From: Lachnospiraceae bacterium
Lineage (GTDB): Bacteria > Bacillota > Clostridia > Lachnospirales > Lachnospiraceae
DNA: 64,000 nucleotides
Assembly: GCA_022791755.1 (NCBI GenBank)
Contig: JAAVZR010000014.1
Span: forward strand, 62,001-126,000
Direction: 5' to 3'
Shown: in pieces, positions 1 to 8,250 of the stretch
Numbering within the stretch: the first letter of the stretch is position 1
Layout: every line of letters begins with the position of its first letter
Program-made: the position numbers and the translations under genes
The notes under the pieces: model-generated
Told to the model about the DNA's origin: nothing
Database searches by the model: none
What the model saw: the letters and a program-made list of their open reading frames with translations, nothing else

Positions 1-223
1 GATCATTCCATGTGATCTCGTCGATCTCGCTGTCCCCGTCGCGAAACATCTGATAATACCGGCTGATCCGCTTCATATCTCCGTCCGCGTACTGCCGGTC
101 CGGCGCCTGCCCCCACTGGGTCTTCAGTCTCTCCTCCCAGGATGCACGGCTCCTTCGCACCCCGATCCTGTAGCGGATATACAGAAAGACAAGGGCGGCC
201 GCCATAAATGCGATATATTTCAT
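1..223 (-). CDS. MutS-related ATPase, N-terminal fragment
   Basis: Only the first 74 codons are inside the window; the gene runs off the left edge. The start overlaps the punA stop by one base (TGATG), so the two are translationally coupled. Residues 3-18 form a hydrophobic segment (IAFMAAALVFLYIRYR), followed by a charged stretch and IDEITWND. That last motif is, from memory, typical of clostridial membrane-associated MutS-like proteins, which carry a MutS-type ATPase domain further on. The ATPase part is not visible, so the assignment rests on the N-terminal motif alone. It need not be a true mismatch repair protein. Confidence 0.6.
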   Translation of the reverse strand, partial: MKYIAFMAAALVFLYIRYRIGVRRSRASWEERLKTQWGQAPDRQYADGDMKRISRYYQMFRDGDSEIDEITWND

Positions 224-1056
224 CAGATCCCCATCTTCTCCACAGCCGCCGTTACTAGCTTCTTAAAGTCTTTCGCCACACGGTCCGCCGTCTCCTGTAC
301 CTCTCCATGGGACAGCTTCTCATGGCCCAGACCGGCCGCCATATTGGTAATGCAGGAAATCCCGCAGATCTTCATTCCCATGTGGTTTGCCGTGACAGCC
401 TCGCACACCGTGCTCATCCCCACCGCGTCGCTGCCCAGACGCTGCAGCATACGGATCTCCGCCGGCGTCTCATAGGCCGGCCCGGTCAGCTGAGTATAGA
501 CCCCCTCTCTGAGCGTCAGCCCCAGGCCGGCCGCCGTCTCACGCAAAAGCGCCTGCAAGCCGCGGTCATAGACCTCTGACATATCGGCAAAACGGGGACC
601 CAGACTCTCCATATTCGGTCCCAGAAGCGGCGACGGAACAAAGGCGGAGATATGATCCGTCAGCATCATAAAATCGCCGGGATGAAAGCTCTCGTTGCAG
701 CCTCCCGCCGCGTTGGTCAGAAACAGAGTCCCGGCTCCCAGCTCATGCATCAGGCGCACCGGAAGCACCACATCGCTCATGGGATACCCCTCATAATAAT
801 GAACACGGCCCTGCATAATCACCACAGGCACCCGGCCCACATGGCCAAAGATAAACTGGCCCTTATGTCCTGCCACCGTGGACACCGGAAAGCCCTCGAT
901 CTGCGAATAGGGAATGCGGCACTCCACCTCCACCGCTCCGCTGTCCGCGTAGTCGCCCAGGCCGCTGCCCAGGATCAGGGCCACCCTCGGCACAAAGCCG
1001 GTTATCCTGCGCACGCTGGCCACACAGCTTCTTAATTTCTCTTCCGTAGGGGTCAT
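223..1056 (-). CDS. punA: purine-nucleoside phosphorylase (trimeric type I)
   Basis: Cytosolic purine salvage enzyme that splits (deoxy)inosine and guanosine with phosphate into base and (deoxy)ribose-1-phosphate. The 277 residues match the trimeric family length. Visible motifs are the phosphate loop GSGLGDYAD near residue 30, VAGHKGQF, MQGRVHYYEGY, FLTNAAGG and the base-binding region TGPAYETPAEIRML with VGMSTVCEAVTANHMG. The start is supported by AAAGGAGG nine bases upstream. The stop overlaps the MutS-like gene by one base. Upstream lies a hairpin-containing leader of about 190 bases. Confidence 0.95.
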   Translation of the reverse strand: MTPTEEKLRSCVASVRRITGFVPRVALILGSGLGDYADSGAVEVECRIPYSQIEGFPVSTVAGHKGQFIFGHVGRVPVVIMQGRVHYYEGYPMSDVVLPVRLMHELGAGTLFLTNAAGGCNESFHPGDFMMLTDHISAFVPSPLLGPNMESLGPRFADMSEVYDRGLQALLRETAAGLGLTLREGVYTQLTGPAYETPAEIRMLQRLGSDAVGMSTVCEAVTANHMGMKICGISCITNMAAGLGHEKLSHGEVQETADRVAKDFKKLVTAAVEKMGI

Positions 1057-1333
1057 GTTCTTTTATCCTCCTTTGATCATTCTGTCCTGCGGCCGTCCCG
1101 GGCAAAGACCGCAGGATATACAAATCCGTCGTCTCCGGCGCTGCCGTAACCGGCACCCTGACAGCCCCGGGGCCGCCGCGCTCTGTTATATCCGGTTAAT
1201 CTGTCCAGCAAACGGGTATTTCTTTATAGTCCTTTACCGTAAGTATAACACAGGTTGCGCTGTTTTGATACTTACATTATTCTTTCTTTTTTCTGACTGC
1301 CGTTTCTTTTTCTGAATGTCGTTCTTTTTCGCT
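1057..1333. other. intergenic leader of punA with hairpins
   Basis: 277 bases between obg and punA without a credible gene. Going toward punA on the minus strand there is a weak promoter near 1242-1270 and a stem-loop at 1085-1116 with 8-bp arms (TCCTGCGG/CCGCAGGA). A smaller TGCCG/CGGCA hairpin lies near 1142-1155. I compared it mentally with purine riboswitch consensus segments and do not see them. The leader may be regulatory, but no class is recognised. Confidence 0.35.
1242..1270 (-). promoter_or_regulatory. weak candidate promoter for punA
   Basis: On the minus strand a TATACT -10 (1242-1247), preceded by TG one base upstream (extended -10), lies 17 bases from a poor -35 (TATCAA, 1265-1270). 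Only the -10 is convincing. Confidence 0.3.
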
Positions 1334-2623
1334 TTATTTGTAATAATCAAACTCCAGGCCGTACATGCGCACCGTGTCGCCCTCTGTGATCCCGGCCTTC
1401 TCCAGCTCGTCCAGAATCCCCGTATCCTTTAAGAAGCGCTGAAAAAACTCAAATCCCTTCTCCGAATCCAAATTGGTGTATCCGAGCATCTTTTCTATGC
1501 GGGGGCCCTCCACACGAAAACCTCCGTCCTCATCCACCGTCACCTCATAGGGCAGATTCGCCTCGCCCGACACCGCGTTGGCGTCGAACTCCTTTTCAAA
1601 AACCACCGGACGGCTGTCCATGGTCTCCAGCAGACTCTTCACATGATACAGAAGCTCTTTCAGCCCCTGTCCGCTGACGGCAGAAATGGCAAACACCTGG
1701 ATCCCCTCCGGCTCAAAGGTGCGCCGCAGCCGTTTCAGCGGATCCTCCTCTCCGTCTTCTGTATACAAAACGTCTATCTTATTGGCCGCTATCACCTGAG
1801 GCTTATGAAGGATCGCCGGATCATAGGCCTGAAGCTCTGCGTTGATTGTACGGATATCCTCCACCGGATCCCGGCCTTCTGTCGATGCAGCGTCCACCAT
1901 ATGGACGATCACCTTTGTCCTCTCGATATGGCGCAGAAATTCATGGCCCAGTCCCACGCCTTTTGAGGCGCCCTCGATCAGCCCCGGGATATCCGCGATG
2001 ACAAAGCCTCCGTCTCCCAGATCCACCACGCCCAGATTGGGATTCAGCGTGGTAAAGTGATAATTGGCGATCTTCGGTCTTGCGTTGGTCGTTCTGGACA
2101 GCAGGGTGGATTTCCCCACATTGGGAAAACCTACCAGTCCCACATCCGCGATCACCTTCAGCTCCAGGCGGACCCACAGCTCCTTCGCCGGGGCTCCCGG
2201 CTGGGCATACTTGGGAACCTGCATGGTGGAGGTGGCATAATGCATATTACCGCAGCCTCCCCGGCCGCCCTTTAAGATCACCTCCCGGCAGTTATCCCCG
2301 GACATGTCCGTGATCACCTTCCCCGACTCATCGTCGTACACCACGGTCCCCTCCGGCACCCGGATCACCAGATCCTTTCCGTCCGCCCCGTGACAGCGGC
2401 GTTTTCCGCCCTCCTCGCCGTTCTCCGCCTCATATTTGCGCACATGGCGAAAATCCGTCAGGGTATTCAGTCCTTTATCCACCTCAAAGATAATATCCCC
2501 TCCCCGGCCGCCGTCGCCGCCGTCCGGACCGCCGTTGGGCACATAGAGTTCCCGGCGAAAGCTGACATGGCCGTCGCCCCCTTTGCCGGACTTGATATAT
2601 ATTTTCGCTCGATCTGCAAACAT
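1334..2623 (-). CDS. obg: Obg family GTPase (ribosome assembly)
   Basis: Essential GTPase acting in late 50S subunit assembly and stress signalling. The 429 residues show all three Obg parts. The glycine-rich Obg fold is at 1-158. The G domain has GFPNVGKST at 165-173, DIPG at 211-214 and NKID at 281-284. The Firmicute-type C-terminal OCT domain is at about 358-429. A GAAAGGG ribosome-binding site precedes the start. It ends the rplU-prp-rpmA-obg group, an arrangement conserved in many Firmicutes, and is probably read from the strong rplU promoter. Confidence 0.97.
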   Translation of the reverse strand: MFADRAKIYIKSGKGGDGHVSFRRELYVPNGGPDGGDGGRGGDIIFEVDKGLNTLTDFRHVRKYEAENGEEGGKRRCHGADGKDLVIRVPEGTVVYDDESGKVITDMSGDNCREVILKGGRGGCGNMHYATSTMQVPKYAQPGAPAKELWVRLELKVIADVGLVGFPNVGKSTLLSRTTNARPKIANYHFTTLNPNLGVVDLGDGGFVIADIPGLIEGASKGVGLGHEFLRHIERTKVIVHMVDAASTEGRDPVEDIRTINAELQAYDPAILHKPQVIAANKIDVLYTEDGEEDPLKRLRRTFEPEGIQVFAISAVSGQGLKELLYHVKSLLETMDSRPVVFEKEFDANAVSGEANLPYEVTVDEDGGFRVEGPRIEKMLGYTNLDSEKGFEFFQRFLKDTGILDELEKAGITEGDTVRMYGLEFDYYK

Positions 2624-2701
2624 ATGATTTTTCCCTTTCTCTTAATCAGGAAAAGGCAGGGTGCCATCTGACATCCTGCCTCCGAAATCCTGCATGACTG
2701 A

Positions 2702-3001
2702 TTACTCGGCTACCGCCTGCTCCTCTCTGGGATAAACGGAAACCTGCTTTTTATCTCTTCCTTTTCTCTCAAAGCGCACCACACCGTCCACCATGGCAAA
2801 CAGGGTGTCGTCGCCGCCCCGTCCCACATTCACGCCGGGATGGATCTTAGTGCCGCGCTGTCTGTAAAGGATGTTGCCCGCCAACACGAACTGGCCGTCC
2901 GCACGCTTTGCGCCCAGCCTCTTGGATTCGGAATCTCTGCCATTCTTGGTAGAGCCCACACCTTTCTTATGGGCAAAGAATTGAAGATTCATCTTCAACA
3001 T
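2702..3001 (-). CDS. rpmA: 50S ribosomal protein L27 (with cleavable leader)
   Basis: Large-subunit protein whose N-terminus reaches the peptidyl transferase centre. The start is placed at [14 protein letters not shown], with GGAGGTG seven bases upstream; longer readings lack a ribosome-binding site. The first nine residues form the Firmicute extension ending in QFF, which Prp removes to expose AHKKG. The rest ([41 protein letters not shown]) is canonical L27. The product is 99 residues. The gene lies directly after prp, its processing protease. Confidence 0.96.
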   Translation of the reverse strand: MLKMNLQFFAHKKGVGSTKNGRDSESKRLGAKRADGQFVLAGNILYRQRGTKIHPGVNVGRGGDDTLFAMVDGVVRFERKGRDKKQVSVYPREEQAVAE

Positions 3002-3005
3002 GGTC

Positions 3006-3332
3006 TTACACCTCCTTGGATACAACATGGATATATTCTCTGTGTTCTGTCTCAATGGCCTCTAAGCCGCACCGCAGGGACCGAAGCAGAAGCTCTGCCT
3101 CCGGCGTCGCTGCCTCCGTAAGCCGCACCGCCATATGGCCCGTCTCCTCATCGGCCTTCACCCGGAGATGGTTCTCCGTCAGAAGCTCGATGGAATTCAC
3201 CGTATTCGTCACCAGAGCCGACACCGCCGCGCAGATGATATCGTATCCTGCCTCCGCATAACCGGCATGGCCTCTGGTCTGAAATCCCAGACAGTGTCCG
3301 TCAGAGTCCTGATAAAATGCTGCTCGGATCAT
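3006..3332 (-). CDS. prp: ribosomal-processing cysteine protease Prp
   Basis: Cysteine protease that cuts the L27 N-terminal extension. It has 108 residues, with catalytic His22 in [11 protein letters not shown] and Cys34 in [11 protein letters not shown]. These match the His/Cys pair reported for the Staphylococcus aureus enzyme. It is sandwiched between rplU (one-base overlap, TAATG) and rpmA (four-base gap), so protease and substrate are co-translated. It was long annotated as DUF464/YsxB. Confidence 0.95.
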   Translation of the reverse strand: MIRAAFYQDSDGHCLGFQTRGHAGYAEAGYDIICAAVSALVTNTVNSIELLTENHLRVKADEETGHMAVRLTEAATPEAELLLRSLRCGLEAIETEHREYIHVVSKEV

Positions 3333-3640
3333 TACTTCGTGATGCTGTCGATCTTCAACTCGGTATAAGCCTGTCTGTGACCGTTCTTCTTATGATAGCC
3401 GGTCTTTCTCTTATACTTGTAAACGATAACCTTCTTGGCACGAGCCTGATCCATCACGGTGGCTTTCACAGCCGCTCCCGCCACGGTAGGCTGACCGATA
3501 ACCAGTTCATCGCCGCCGACGGCCAGAACCTGATCGAATACATATTCGGAACCGGGCTCCACATCCAGTTTCTCAACACGGATCACATCGCCTTCAGCAA
3601 CCTTGTACTGCTTACCGCCTGTTGCAATAATCGCGTACAT
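3332..3640 (-). CDS. rplU: 50S ribosomal protein L21
   Basis: Primary 23S rRNA-binding protein of the large subunit. The 102 residues match the family length, with [18 protein letters not shown] at the N-terminus and [19 protein letters not shown] at the C-terminus. AGGAGGTG seven bases upstream fixes the start. It is the first gene of the rplU-prp-rpmA-obg unit and has a near-consensus promoter about 90 bases upstream. The leader in between may carry the L21 autoregulatory structure known from Firmicutes. Confidence 0.97.
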   Translation of the reverse strand: MYAIIATGGKQYKVAEGDVIRVEKLDVEPGSEYVFDQVLAVGGDELVIGQPTVAGAAVKATVMDQARAKKVIVYKYKRKTGYHKKNGHRQAYTELKIDSITK

Positions 3641-3725
3641 AAGGGCACCTCCTGTTTATCATTACTCGCCAACTTCGGTGTCTGCCCGGGGCAGCGCTTA
3701 AAAGACCTCATTGAGCGGCATACTT
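3641..3725 (-). promoter_or_regulatory. possible L21 leader (5' UTR of rplU)
   Basis: About 85 transcribed bases separate the predicted start site from rplU. They contain GCGCTGCCCCGGGCAG-type self-complementary sequence. Firmicute rplU messages commonly begin with the L21 leader RNA. Position and length fit, but I could not match the consensus base by base. Confidence 0.4.
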
Positions 3726-3729
3726 GTAT

Positions 3730-3758
3730 ACTATAGCATTCCGGCCGGAACTTGTCAA
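3730..3758 (-). promoter_or_regulatory. sigma-A promoter of rplU operon
   Basis: Consensus -35 TTGACA (3753-3758), 17-base spacer and -10 TATAGT (3730-3735) on the minus strand. The spacer contains the perfect 12-bp palindrome TTCCGGCCGGAA at 3739-3750. Confidence 0.87.
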
Positions 3759-3763
3759 GAAAT

Positions 3764-4441
3764 TTATTTGTTTTCTTCCAGGAACTTCGAGAAATTATCC
3801 TTGCATCCGTTCTGGCGGTAGTCCTCTTTAAACTTGGCAAAATCCAGAATCAGATCCACACACCGCTCCCGTCCCACAGCGCTGGAGTTGATACAGAAAT
3901 CATAGCTGCTGACCGCTCCCCACTTTTTATTCGTATAATAATTATAATAGGAAGCGCGGCGCTTATCGGTCTTCACCATCAGATCCTTCGCCTTATCCTC
4001 CGAAATATCATACAGCTTCATCAGGTAGGGAATCTTATCCTTCGCATCACCGCTGATAAATACGCTGATCATATGAGGAAAGTCCGCCAGCGCATAATCG
4101 GCGCAGCGGCCCACGATCACGCAGGACTCCTCCGACGCCAGCTTCTTGATCGTCTCGAACTGCGCCAGAAATACTTTCTGATTCAAAGGCATATCCACAT
4201 AGCCCGGGGAAGCATAGCCCAAAGAGTAGGTATCCATCACCAGTGAATACAGAAAGCTGTTCACCGGCTTCTCATCATGACTGTGAAAGATATCCTCACA
4301 CAGTCCGCTGTTTCTCGCACACAGTGTCAAAAGCTCCTGGTCATAACACTTGATCCCCAGTTTCTTTGCGATTGCCTGACCGATCTGACGGCCGCCGCTG
4401 CCACATTCTCTGCTAATTGTAATTACCAAATTTCCGTTCAT
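3764..4441 (-). CDS. cytidylate kinase-like family protein
   Basis: The product is 225 residues starting at MNGNLVITISREC. AGAAAGGAG eight bases upstream supports this start over a longer reading. The N-terminal ISRECGSGGRQIGQAIAKKL replaces the classical P-loop and is typical of the cytidylate-kinase-like family (PF13189). The family resembles Cmk but its substrate is unproven. Other visible parts are CYDQELL, VIVGRCADY and a lid-like segment near DKRRASYYNYYTNKKWG. A genuine cmk occurs at 35 kb, so this paralogue probably has a different role. It stands alone between rluD and the rplU promoter. Confidence 0.85.
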   Translation of the reverse strand: MNGNLVITISRECGSGGRQIGQAIAKKLGIKCYDQELLTLCARNSGLCEDIFHSHDEKPVNSFLYSLVMDTYSLGYASPGYVDMPLNQKVFLAQFETIKKLASEESCVIVGRCADYALADFPHMISVFISGDAKDKIPYLMKLYDISEDKAKDLMVKTDKRRASYYNYYTNKKWGAVSSYDFCINSSAVGRERCVDLILDFAKFKEDYRQNGCKDNFSKFLEENK

Positions 4442-4564
4442 ATACCATACTCCTTTCTGCTTCAGGACCTGCCACGTTCTCTCTGTGGCGCTTTCCGGCA
4501 TACTTTTATTATACACTCTTTTTTGTCAAAAGTACAGTAAAAACACACAAAAACGGCACATCCC

Positions 4565-5482
4565 TCACCGGCGGCGCAGCTTTTCCAGAAGCTGCGCAAA
4601 ATAATCCGGCAACGGAGCTTCAAACTCCATATATTCGCCGGTGGCCGGATGGATAAACCCCAGGACAGCTGCATGAAGCGTCTGTCCCTCCAGGGCATAG
4701 GGCGGCTTCGCCGGACCATACAGCGTATCTCCCAGCAGAGGGTGACCCATATAAGACATATGCACGCGGATCTGATGCGTACGACCGGTCTCCAGACGGC
4801 ACTCGATCCAGGTAAAGTCCCGAAAGCGCTCCCGCACCCGGTAATGGGTCACCGCCCGCTTGCCATGTCTTTCATTGACCGCCATCCTGACCCGGTCCCG
4901 CTCATTACGTCCCACAGGAGCGTCCACCGTCCCCTCGTCTTCCCGCAGGCAGCCGTGAACCACAGCCAGGTAACGCCTGGTGATGGTGTGTTCTTTCAGC
5001 TGACCGGCCAGCGAAGCATGAGCCTGGTCGTTCTTGCAGGCCACCAGCACCCCCGTCGTATCCTTATCGATCCGGTGGACGATCCCCGGCCGAAGCACGC
5101 CGTTGATGCCGGACAGTTGTCCCTGGCAATGATACATCAGCCCGTTGACCAGCGTGTCCTCCTCATGGCCGGCCGCCGGATGGACCACCATCCCCTTCGG
5201 CTTATTGATGAGGATCACGTCCTCGTCCTCATAGAGGATATCCAGCTCAATGGGGCGGGCACAGGCCGCAGGCTCCACCGGGTCCGGCAGCATCAGTGAG
5301 ATCGTATCTCCCGGACGTACCTTGTAGCTGCCCGGCACTGCCAGGCCGTTCACCCGGACATGGTCCTGTTTCAGAAGCTTCTGCACATAGGAACGGCTCT
5401 GTCCCTCCATCTGTCCTGTCAAAAAAAGGTCGATGCGCATACCACTGCCGGCCGCATCGACCTGAAACTCATATCTTTGCAT
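4565..5482 (-). CDS. rluD: RluA/RluD-family pseudouridine synthase
   Basis: Isomerises uridines in large-subunit rRNA (RluD-like specificity is inferred). The 305 residues begin with an S4 RNA-binding domain (about 15-62, MRIDLFLTGQ to RPGDTISL). The catalytic domain has the signature HRIDKDTTG at 136-144, where Asp139 is the nucleophile, and ends with GRTHQIRVHMSYMGHPLLGD. The start overlaps the 3' end of lspA by 14 bases, the lspA-rluD pairing seen widely in Firmicutes. A purine-rich AGGGAAAAAG site lies inside lspA. Confidence 0.94.
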   Translation of the reverse strand: MQRYEFQVDAAGSGMRIDLFLTGQMEGQSRSYVQKLLKQDHVRVNGLAVPGSYKVRPGDTISLMLPDPVEPAACARPIELDILYEDEDVILINKPKGMVVHPAAGHEEDTLVNGLMYHCQGQLSGINGVLRPGIVHRIDKDTTGVLVACKNDQAHASLAGQLKEHTITRRYLAVVHGCLREDEGTVDAPVGRNERDRVRMAVNERHGKRAVTHYRVRERFRDFTWIECRLETGRTHQIRVHMSYMGHPLLGDTLYGPAKPPYALEGQTLHAAVLGFIHPATGEYMEFEAPLPDYFAQLLEKLRRR

Positions 5483-5990
5483 CTTCTTTTTCCCTGCTGC
5501 TCCATAAAAGATCCAGATCCTCTTCCTTATACCAAAAAAAGATCAGTATGGCGAAGGCCACGCAGGATATCGTGATATAGCAGTCCGCCACATTGAATAC
5601 CGGAAAATTAATCAGCTTAAAATACAGAAAATCAATCACATATTCCAGCCGCAGCCGGTCGATAAAATTCCCCAGCGCCCCGGCGATGATCGTGACACAG
5701 ACCGCACGCAGGGGCAAATATTTTCTGGACAGCGGTATCCTGCTGTAAAAATAAAGCACCGCCGCCAGAATGATACAGGTGCTGAGAATAAAGAAAAGAC
5801 GCCGGTCCTGCAGGATCCCGAAAGCAGCTCCTTTATTCGTAGAATAATGTAACTCAAACACACCGTCCCAGATCACAAAAGGACCGTCCATCAGGTATTT
5901 CTGCGCCAGCTGCTTGGTCAGCTGATCGATCCCCACCAGGACCGCTGCCAGCAGAGCGCCTACCCAGTATTGCATTCCTGTTTTTTTCAT
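5469..5990 (-). CDS. lspA: lipoprotein signal peptidase (signal peptidase II)
   Basis: Membrane aspartyl protease that removes signal peptides from diacylglyceryl-modified prolipoproteins. It has 173 residues with four hydrophobic segments. Conserved blocks are NKGAAFGIL, GALGNFIDRL (catalytic Asp111) and FNVADCYI (catalytic Asp136). Likely substrates in this window include the ApbE lipoprotein and the lipid-anchored fumarate-reductase-like protein. It overlaps rluD, and its start has only a weak ribosome-binding site. Confidence 0.95.
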   Translation of the reverse strand: MKKTGMQYWVGALLAAVLVGIDQLTKQLAQKYLMDGPFVIWDGVFELHYSTNKGAAFGILQDRRLFFILSTCIILAAVLYFYSRIPLSRKYLPLRAVCVTIIAGALGNFIDRLRLEYVIDFLYFKLINFPVFNVADCYITISCVAFAILIFFWYKEEDLDLLWSSREKEDAKI

Positions 5991-6005
5991 TCTCTATCGT
6001 GTCCC

Positions 6006-6530
6006 TCAAATATTGATGTTAAAAGCAGACATATCCAGAGTGCCTCCCAGTATCTCCTGGAAATCGCCGGACAACTCCACCGACTGAGGGGTGACAATAA
6101 AGATATAGCTGGAAATCTTCTGAAGGTTCCCGTTCATGGAATAACAGGCCCCTGAGGTAAAATCAATGATCCTCTGAGCCACATCCATGTTGATCCCCTC
6201 CAGGTTAATCACCACAGCCCGTCCGGACAGAAGGGTATCGCAGATCTCTCTGCCCTCCTCCACCGACTTGGGCCGGATCATACATACCTCCAGACTGCGG
6301 GGCTGACGCATGGACACCACGTTGGGCTGCTGGCGTTTGCTGCGCAGGGAAGAAGGGCGCTCCTCCTCCGGCTCATCCTCCTCGTCAAACTCCTCTGCCC
6401 TGGCCTTCTTCGGCATCCTGGCCGGTCTCACAGGCTCTTCATCATATTCATCATCATATCCGAACTCGTCTTCATACTCGTCGTCGCCCAGTTTCATGGA
6501 GTCCAGAATTTTATCAATAAACTTCGGCAT
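6006..6530 (-). CDS. sepF: cell division protein SepF
   Basis: Cytoplasmic FtsZ partner that forms rings and anchors the Z-ring to the membrane. The 174 residues comprise an N-terminal amphipathic stretch (MPKFIDKILDSMKLG) and a highly acidic linker (about 15-60). The SepF domain follows (VCMIRPKSVEEGREICDTLL, VVINLEGINMDVAQRIIDF, GACYSMNG). AGGGAG precedes the start. It has its own strong promoter, and lspA-rluD follow 15 bases downstream, so the three may be cotranscribed. Confidence 0.94.
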   Translation of the reverse strand: MPKFIDKILDSMKLGDDEYEDEFGYDDEYDEEPVRPARMPKKARAEEFDEEDEPEEERPSSLRSKRQQPNVVSMRQPRSLEVCMIRPKSVEEGREICDTLLSGRAVVINLEGINMDVAQRIIDFTSGACYSMNGNLQKISSYIFIVTPQSVELSGDFQEILGGTLDMSAFNINI

Positions 6531-6564
6531 TATCTCGTCTCACTCCCTACGTCTTTATTTTCCT

Positions 6565-6593
6565 ATTATCGGCTTTTTTCTGTCATAAGTCAA
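6565..6593 (-). promoter_or_regulatory. sigma-A promoter of sepF
   Basis: -35 TTGACT (6588-6593), 17-base spacer, -10 GATAAT (6565-6570) on the minus strand, about 35 bases before the sepF start codon. Confidence 0.82.
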
Positions 6594-6610
6594 TACAAAA
6601 ATAATATATT

Positions 6611-7987
6611 CTAATAATAAATTATCTGTCCCTCCGTCACAGCGCCCGCATTGAGCACAATATGATCGTAGATGGATACCGCGCTCTCCTGTATGGATAT
6701 GATACAGTATTCCACATTCTCTTCCAAAATGCGGATCTTCCGAAACACGGCATACCCCTTATTGACATTATATATCCCCGGCAGCTGCTCTGTCTGAGCC
6801 AGCTGAAAACGGTCGTTGGAATTCTCCTTCAGGATAAACTGGCCCGCTCTGTAGTCGCTGCCGTCCAGATAGCAGTTCTCCTGATCCGTACCGTAGAGCA
6901 CCGGCGTTACCTTCTCGGCGCTCACGCTGCCGTCCTCCCCGTACACTTCCACCAAAAGCTCGTTATCCGCCGTCAGGTAGGACCGGGGTACTTTATAAAA
7001 GCTCTTGTATACCACGGAGGAGGCAGGCACCTTCAGACCGGTCACATCCTCCGTCTCAATCTGTATTTTCACATACCGCGTGTCCACAAACTGGACCATA
7101 TAGCGGTTCAGCGTTATCTTTCCGTAGGTATTTCCGTCGGCGCCCGTATAAATCTCCAGTCCGCCCTCCAGTGTAAGAGGGCTCCCCTTCACACTGAGCT
7201 TCACCGTGTTTGTCTCATGAAAACGGATGATATCGCCCTCCGTAATCTGAAAGATCAGGTACCATTTCTCGCTGCTCACCGTCTTGTAGACAGGCGCCCC
7301 CTGCTCCACCTGTTCCCCGCTGACTAAAAGCTTTCGCGGGTGCTTGGAACTGTCAAACGCCTCCTGGGTCACCTGCTCCGGCGTCATACCCTCCAGTCCG
7401 TCCAACGCCATGCAGACCACCCCGCTGACCGCAGCATAGGACTTGATAAAGGTCTCCAGCTCCGTAACCGCTGTCTGACTGGCAAACTCCTCCAGCACGC
7501 TGGCATTGACATATTCCAGCAATGCCGACTGCATACGGCTCTTCATGTCATAGACCGTGGAAAACTCCATCGGATCATAGGTCAGGGCATAACGGGCCGC
7601 CTCTTCCTTGAATTCTTTCAGATCCTCCGCCGGCAGAATGCTCTGTCCCGTATTCTGCTTAAAGAGCTCCAGAATCCGGCCTGTCTCATCAATGGTATAG
7701 ACCAGGTCATTCACCCCTGTCTTGCGGCCGTCACGGATATAGTAGTTGATATAACCGGTGGCCTCGCAGGCCGCCACGGTCTCCTCGCGCAGGATCAGAG
7801 CCGTATAGTCGGCATAATCTGTCAGGGAGCCCTGCGTCACCTCATAGATCCTCACCTTTTCCTTGGACATATAGGTAAATACGCAGGCCAGCAGATAGAC
7901 GAATATGAACATGAAAATAATGACTCCCACATTCAGATTCCAGGGCTTTTTATATTTTATTATCTTGGTACTTCTTCTCCTGGCCAT
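6611..7987 (-). CDS. HlyD-like membrane adaptor protein
   Basis: The 458-residue protein has a basic N-terminus (MARRRSTKIIKYKKPWN), one membrane segment at about 19-40, and a large outer part. The outer part contains a lipoyl-like hairpin region (ILREETVAACEATGYINYY, KTGVNDLVYTID) and a beta-rich C-terminus (VPASSVVYKS). This is the build of HlyD-type adaptors found next to sepF in Lachnospiraceae. No ABC transporter is adjacent, so an export role is uncertain and a division-associated role is possible. GGAG precedes the start. The promoter carries a 17-bp inverted repeat at the transcription start. Confidence 0.75.
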   Translation of the reverse strand: MARRRSTKIIKYKKPWNLNVGVIIFMFIFVYLLACVFTYMSKEKVRIYEVTQGSLTDYADYTALILREETVAACEATGYINYYIRDGRKTGVNDLVYTIDETGRILELFKQNTGQSILPAEDLKEFKEEAARYALTYDPMEFSTVYDMKSRMQSALLEYVNASVLEEFASQTAVTELETFIKSYAAVSGVVCMALDGLEGMTPEQVTQEAFDSSKHPRKLLVSGEQVEQGAPVYKTVSSEKWYLIFQITEGDIIRFHETNTVKLSVKGSPLTLEGGLEIYTGADGNTYGKITLNRYMVQFVDTRYVKIQIETEDVTGLKVPASSVVYKSFYKVPRSYLTADNELLVEVYGEDGSVSAEKVTPVLYGTDQENCYLDGSDYRAGQFILKENSNDRFQLAQTEQLPGIYNVNKGYAVFRKIRILEENVEYCIISIQESAVSIYDHIVLNAGAVTEGQIIYY

Positions 7988-8068
7988 TTCACTCCTTACT
8001 ATTTCACAGCTTCATGTAGGACTCTTTTGCAGATCCGCGTCGGTTTTGGCTTGTCCGAACATATGGTA

Positions 8069-8085
8069 TACAAACAGGGTTTGTA
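8069..8085 (-). promoter_or_regulatory. inverted repeat, possible operator
   Basis: TACAAAC-AGG-GTTTGTA is a perfect 7-bp inverted repeat with a 3-base centre. It lies two bases past the -10 of the HlyD-like gene promoter, over the expected start of transcription. Confidence 0.5.
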
Positions 8086-8087
8086 CT

Positions 8088-8116
8088 ATTATAAGTGAAA
8101 TCGCATCAAAAAACAA
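8088..8116 (-). promoter_or_regulatory. promoter of HlyD-like gene
   Basis: Perfect -10 TATAAT (8088-8093), 17-base spacer, weak -35 TTGTTT (8111-8116), minus strand, about 100 bases upstream of the gene. Confidence 0.65.
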
Positions 8117-8192
8117 CTGCCATTTCCGGTGATTTCCGCGGAAAAATCGACGGCATTACGCTGTGATCTTCCGTTTTTTGTTAAAATAGGGC

Positions 8193-8222
8193 GAATAAAA
8201 ACCGGCCCTCTTGTATATACTA
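8193..8222 (+). promoter_or_regulatory. candidate forespore (sigma-F/G type) promoter
   Basis: GAATA (8193-8197), an 18-base gap, then TATACTA (8216-8222). This fits the Bacillus sigma-G pattern gHATR-18-CATnHTA except for the first base of the -10. No good sigma-A -35 lies 16-18 bases before the -10. Confidence 0.45.
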
Positions 8223-8250
8223 TCCTCCAAACATCGCAAGGAGGTAACGC

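Noticed and set aside
1057-1270. Purine riboswitch upstream of punA
   Set aside because: The leader has hairpins, but the conserved core segments of the purine riboswitch are not seen.
4649-5299. Long plus-strand open frames antisense to rluD and other genes
   Set aside because: They are mirror frames of clearly conserved minus-strand genes, with His/Gln/Arg-rich composition and no ribosome-binding site.
8055-8068. LexA-like half site CGAACATATG
   Set aside because: Only one half matches the Bacillus SOS box; the second half has several mismatches, and the gene has no link to repair.
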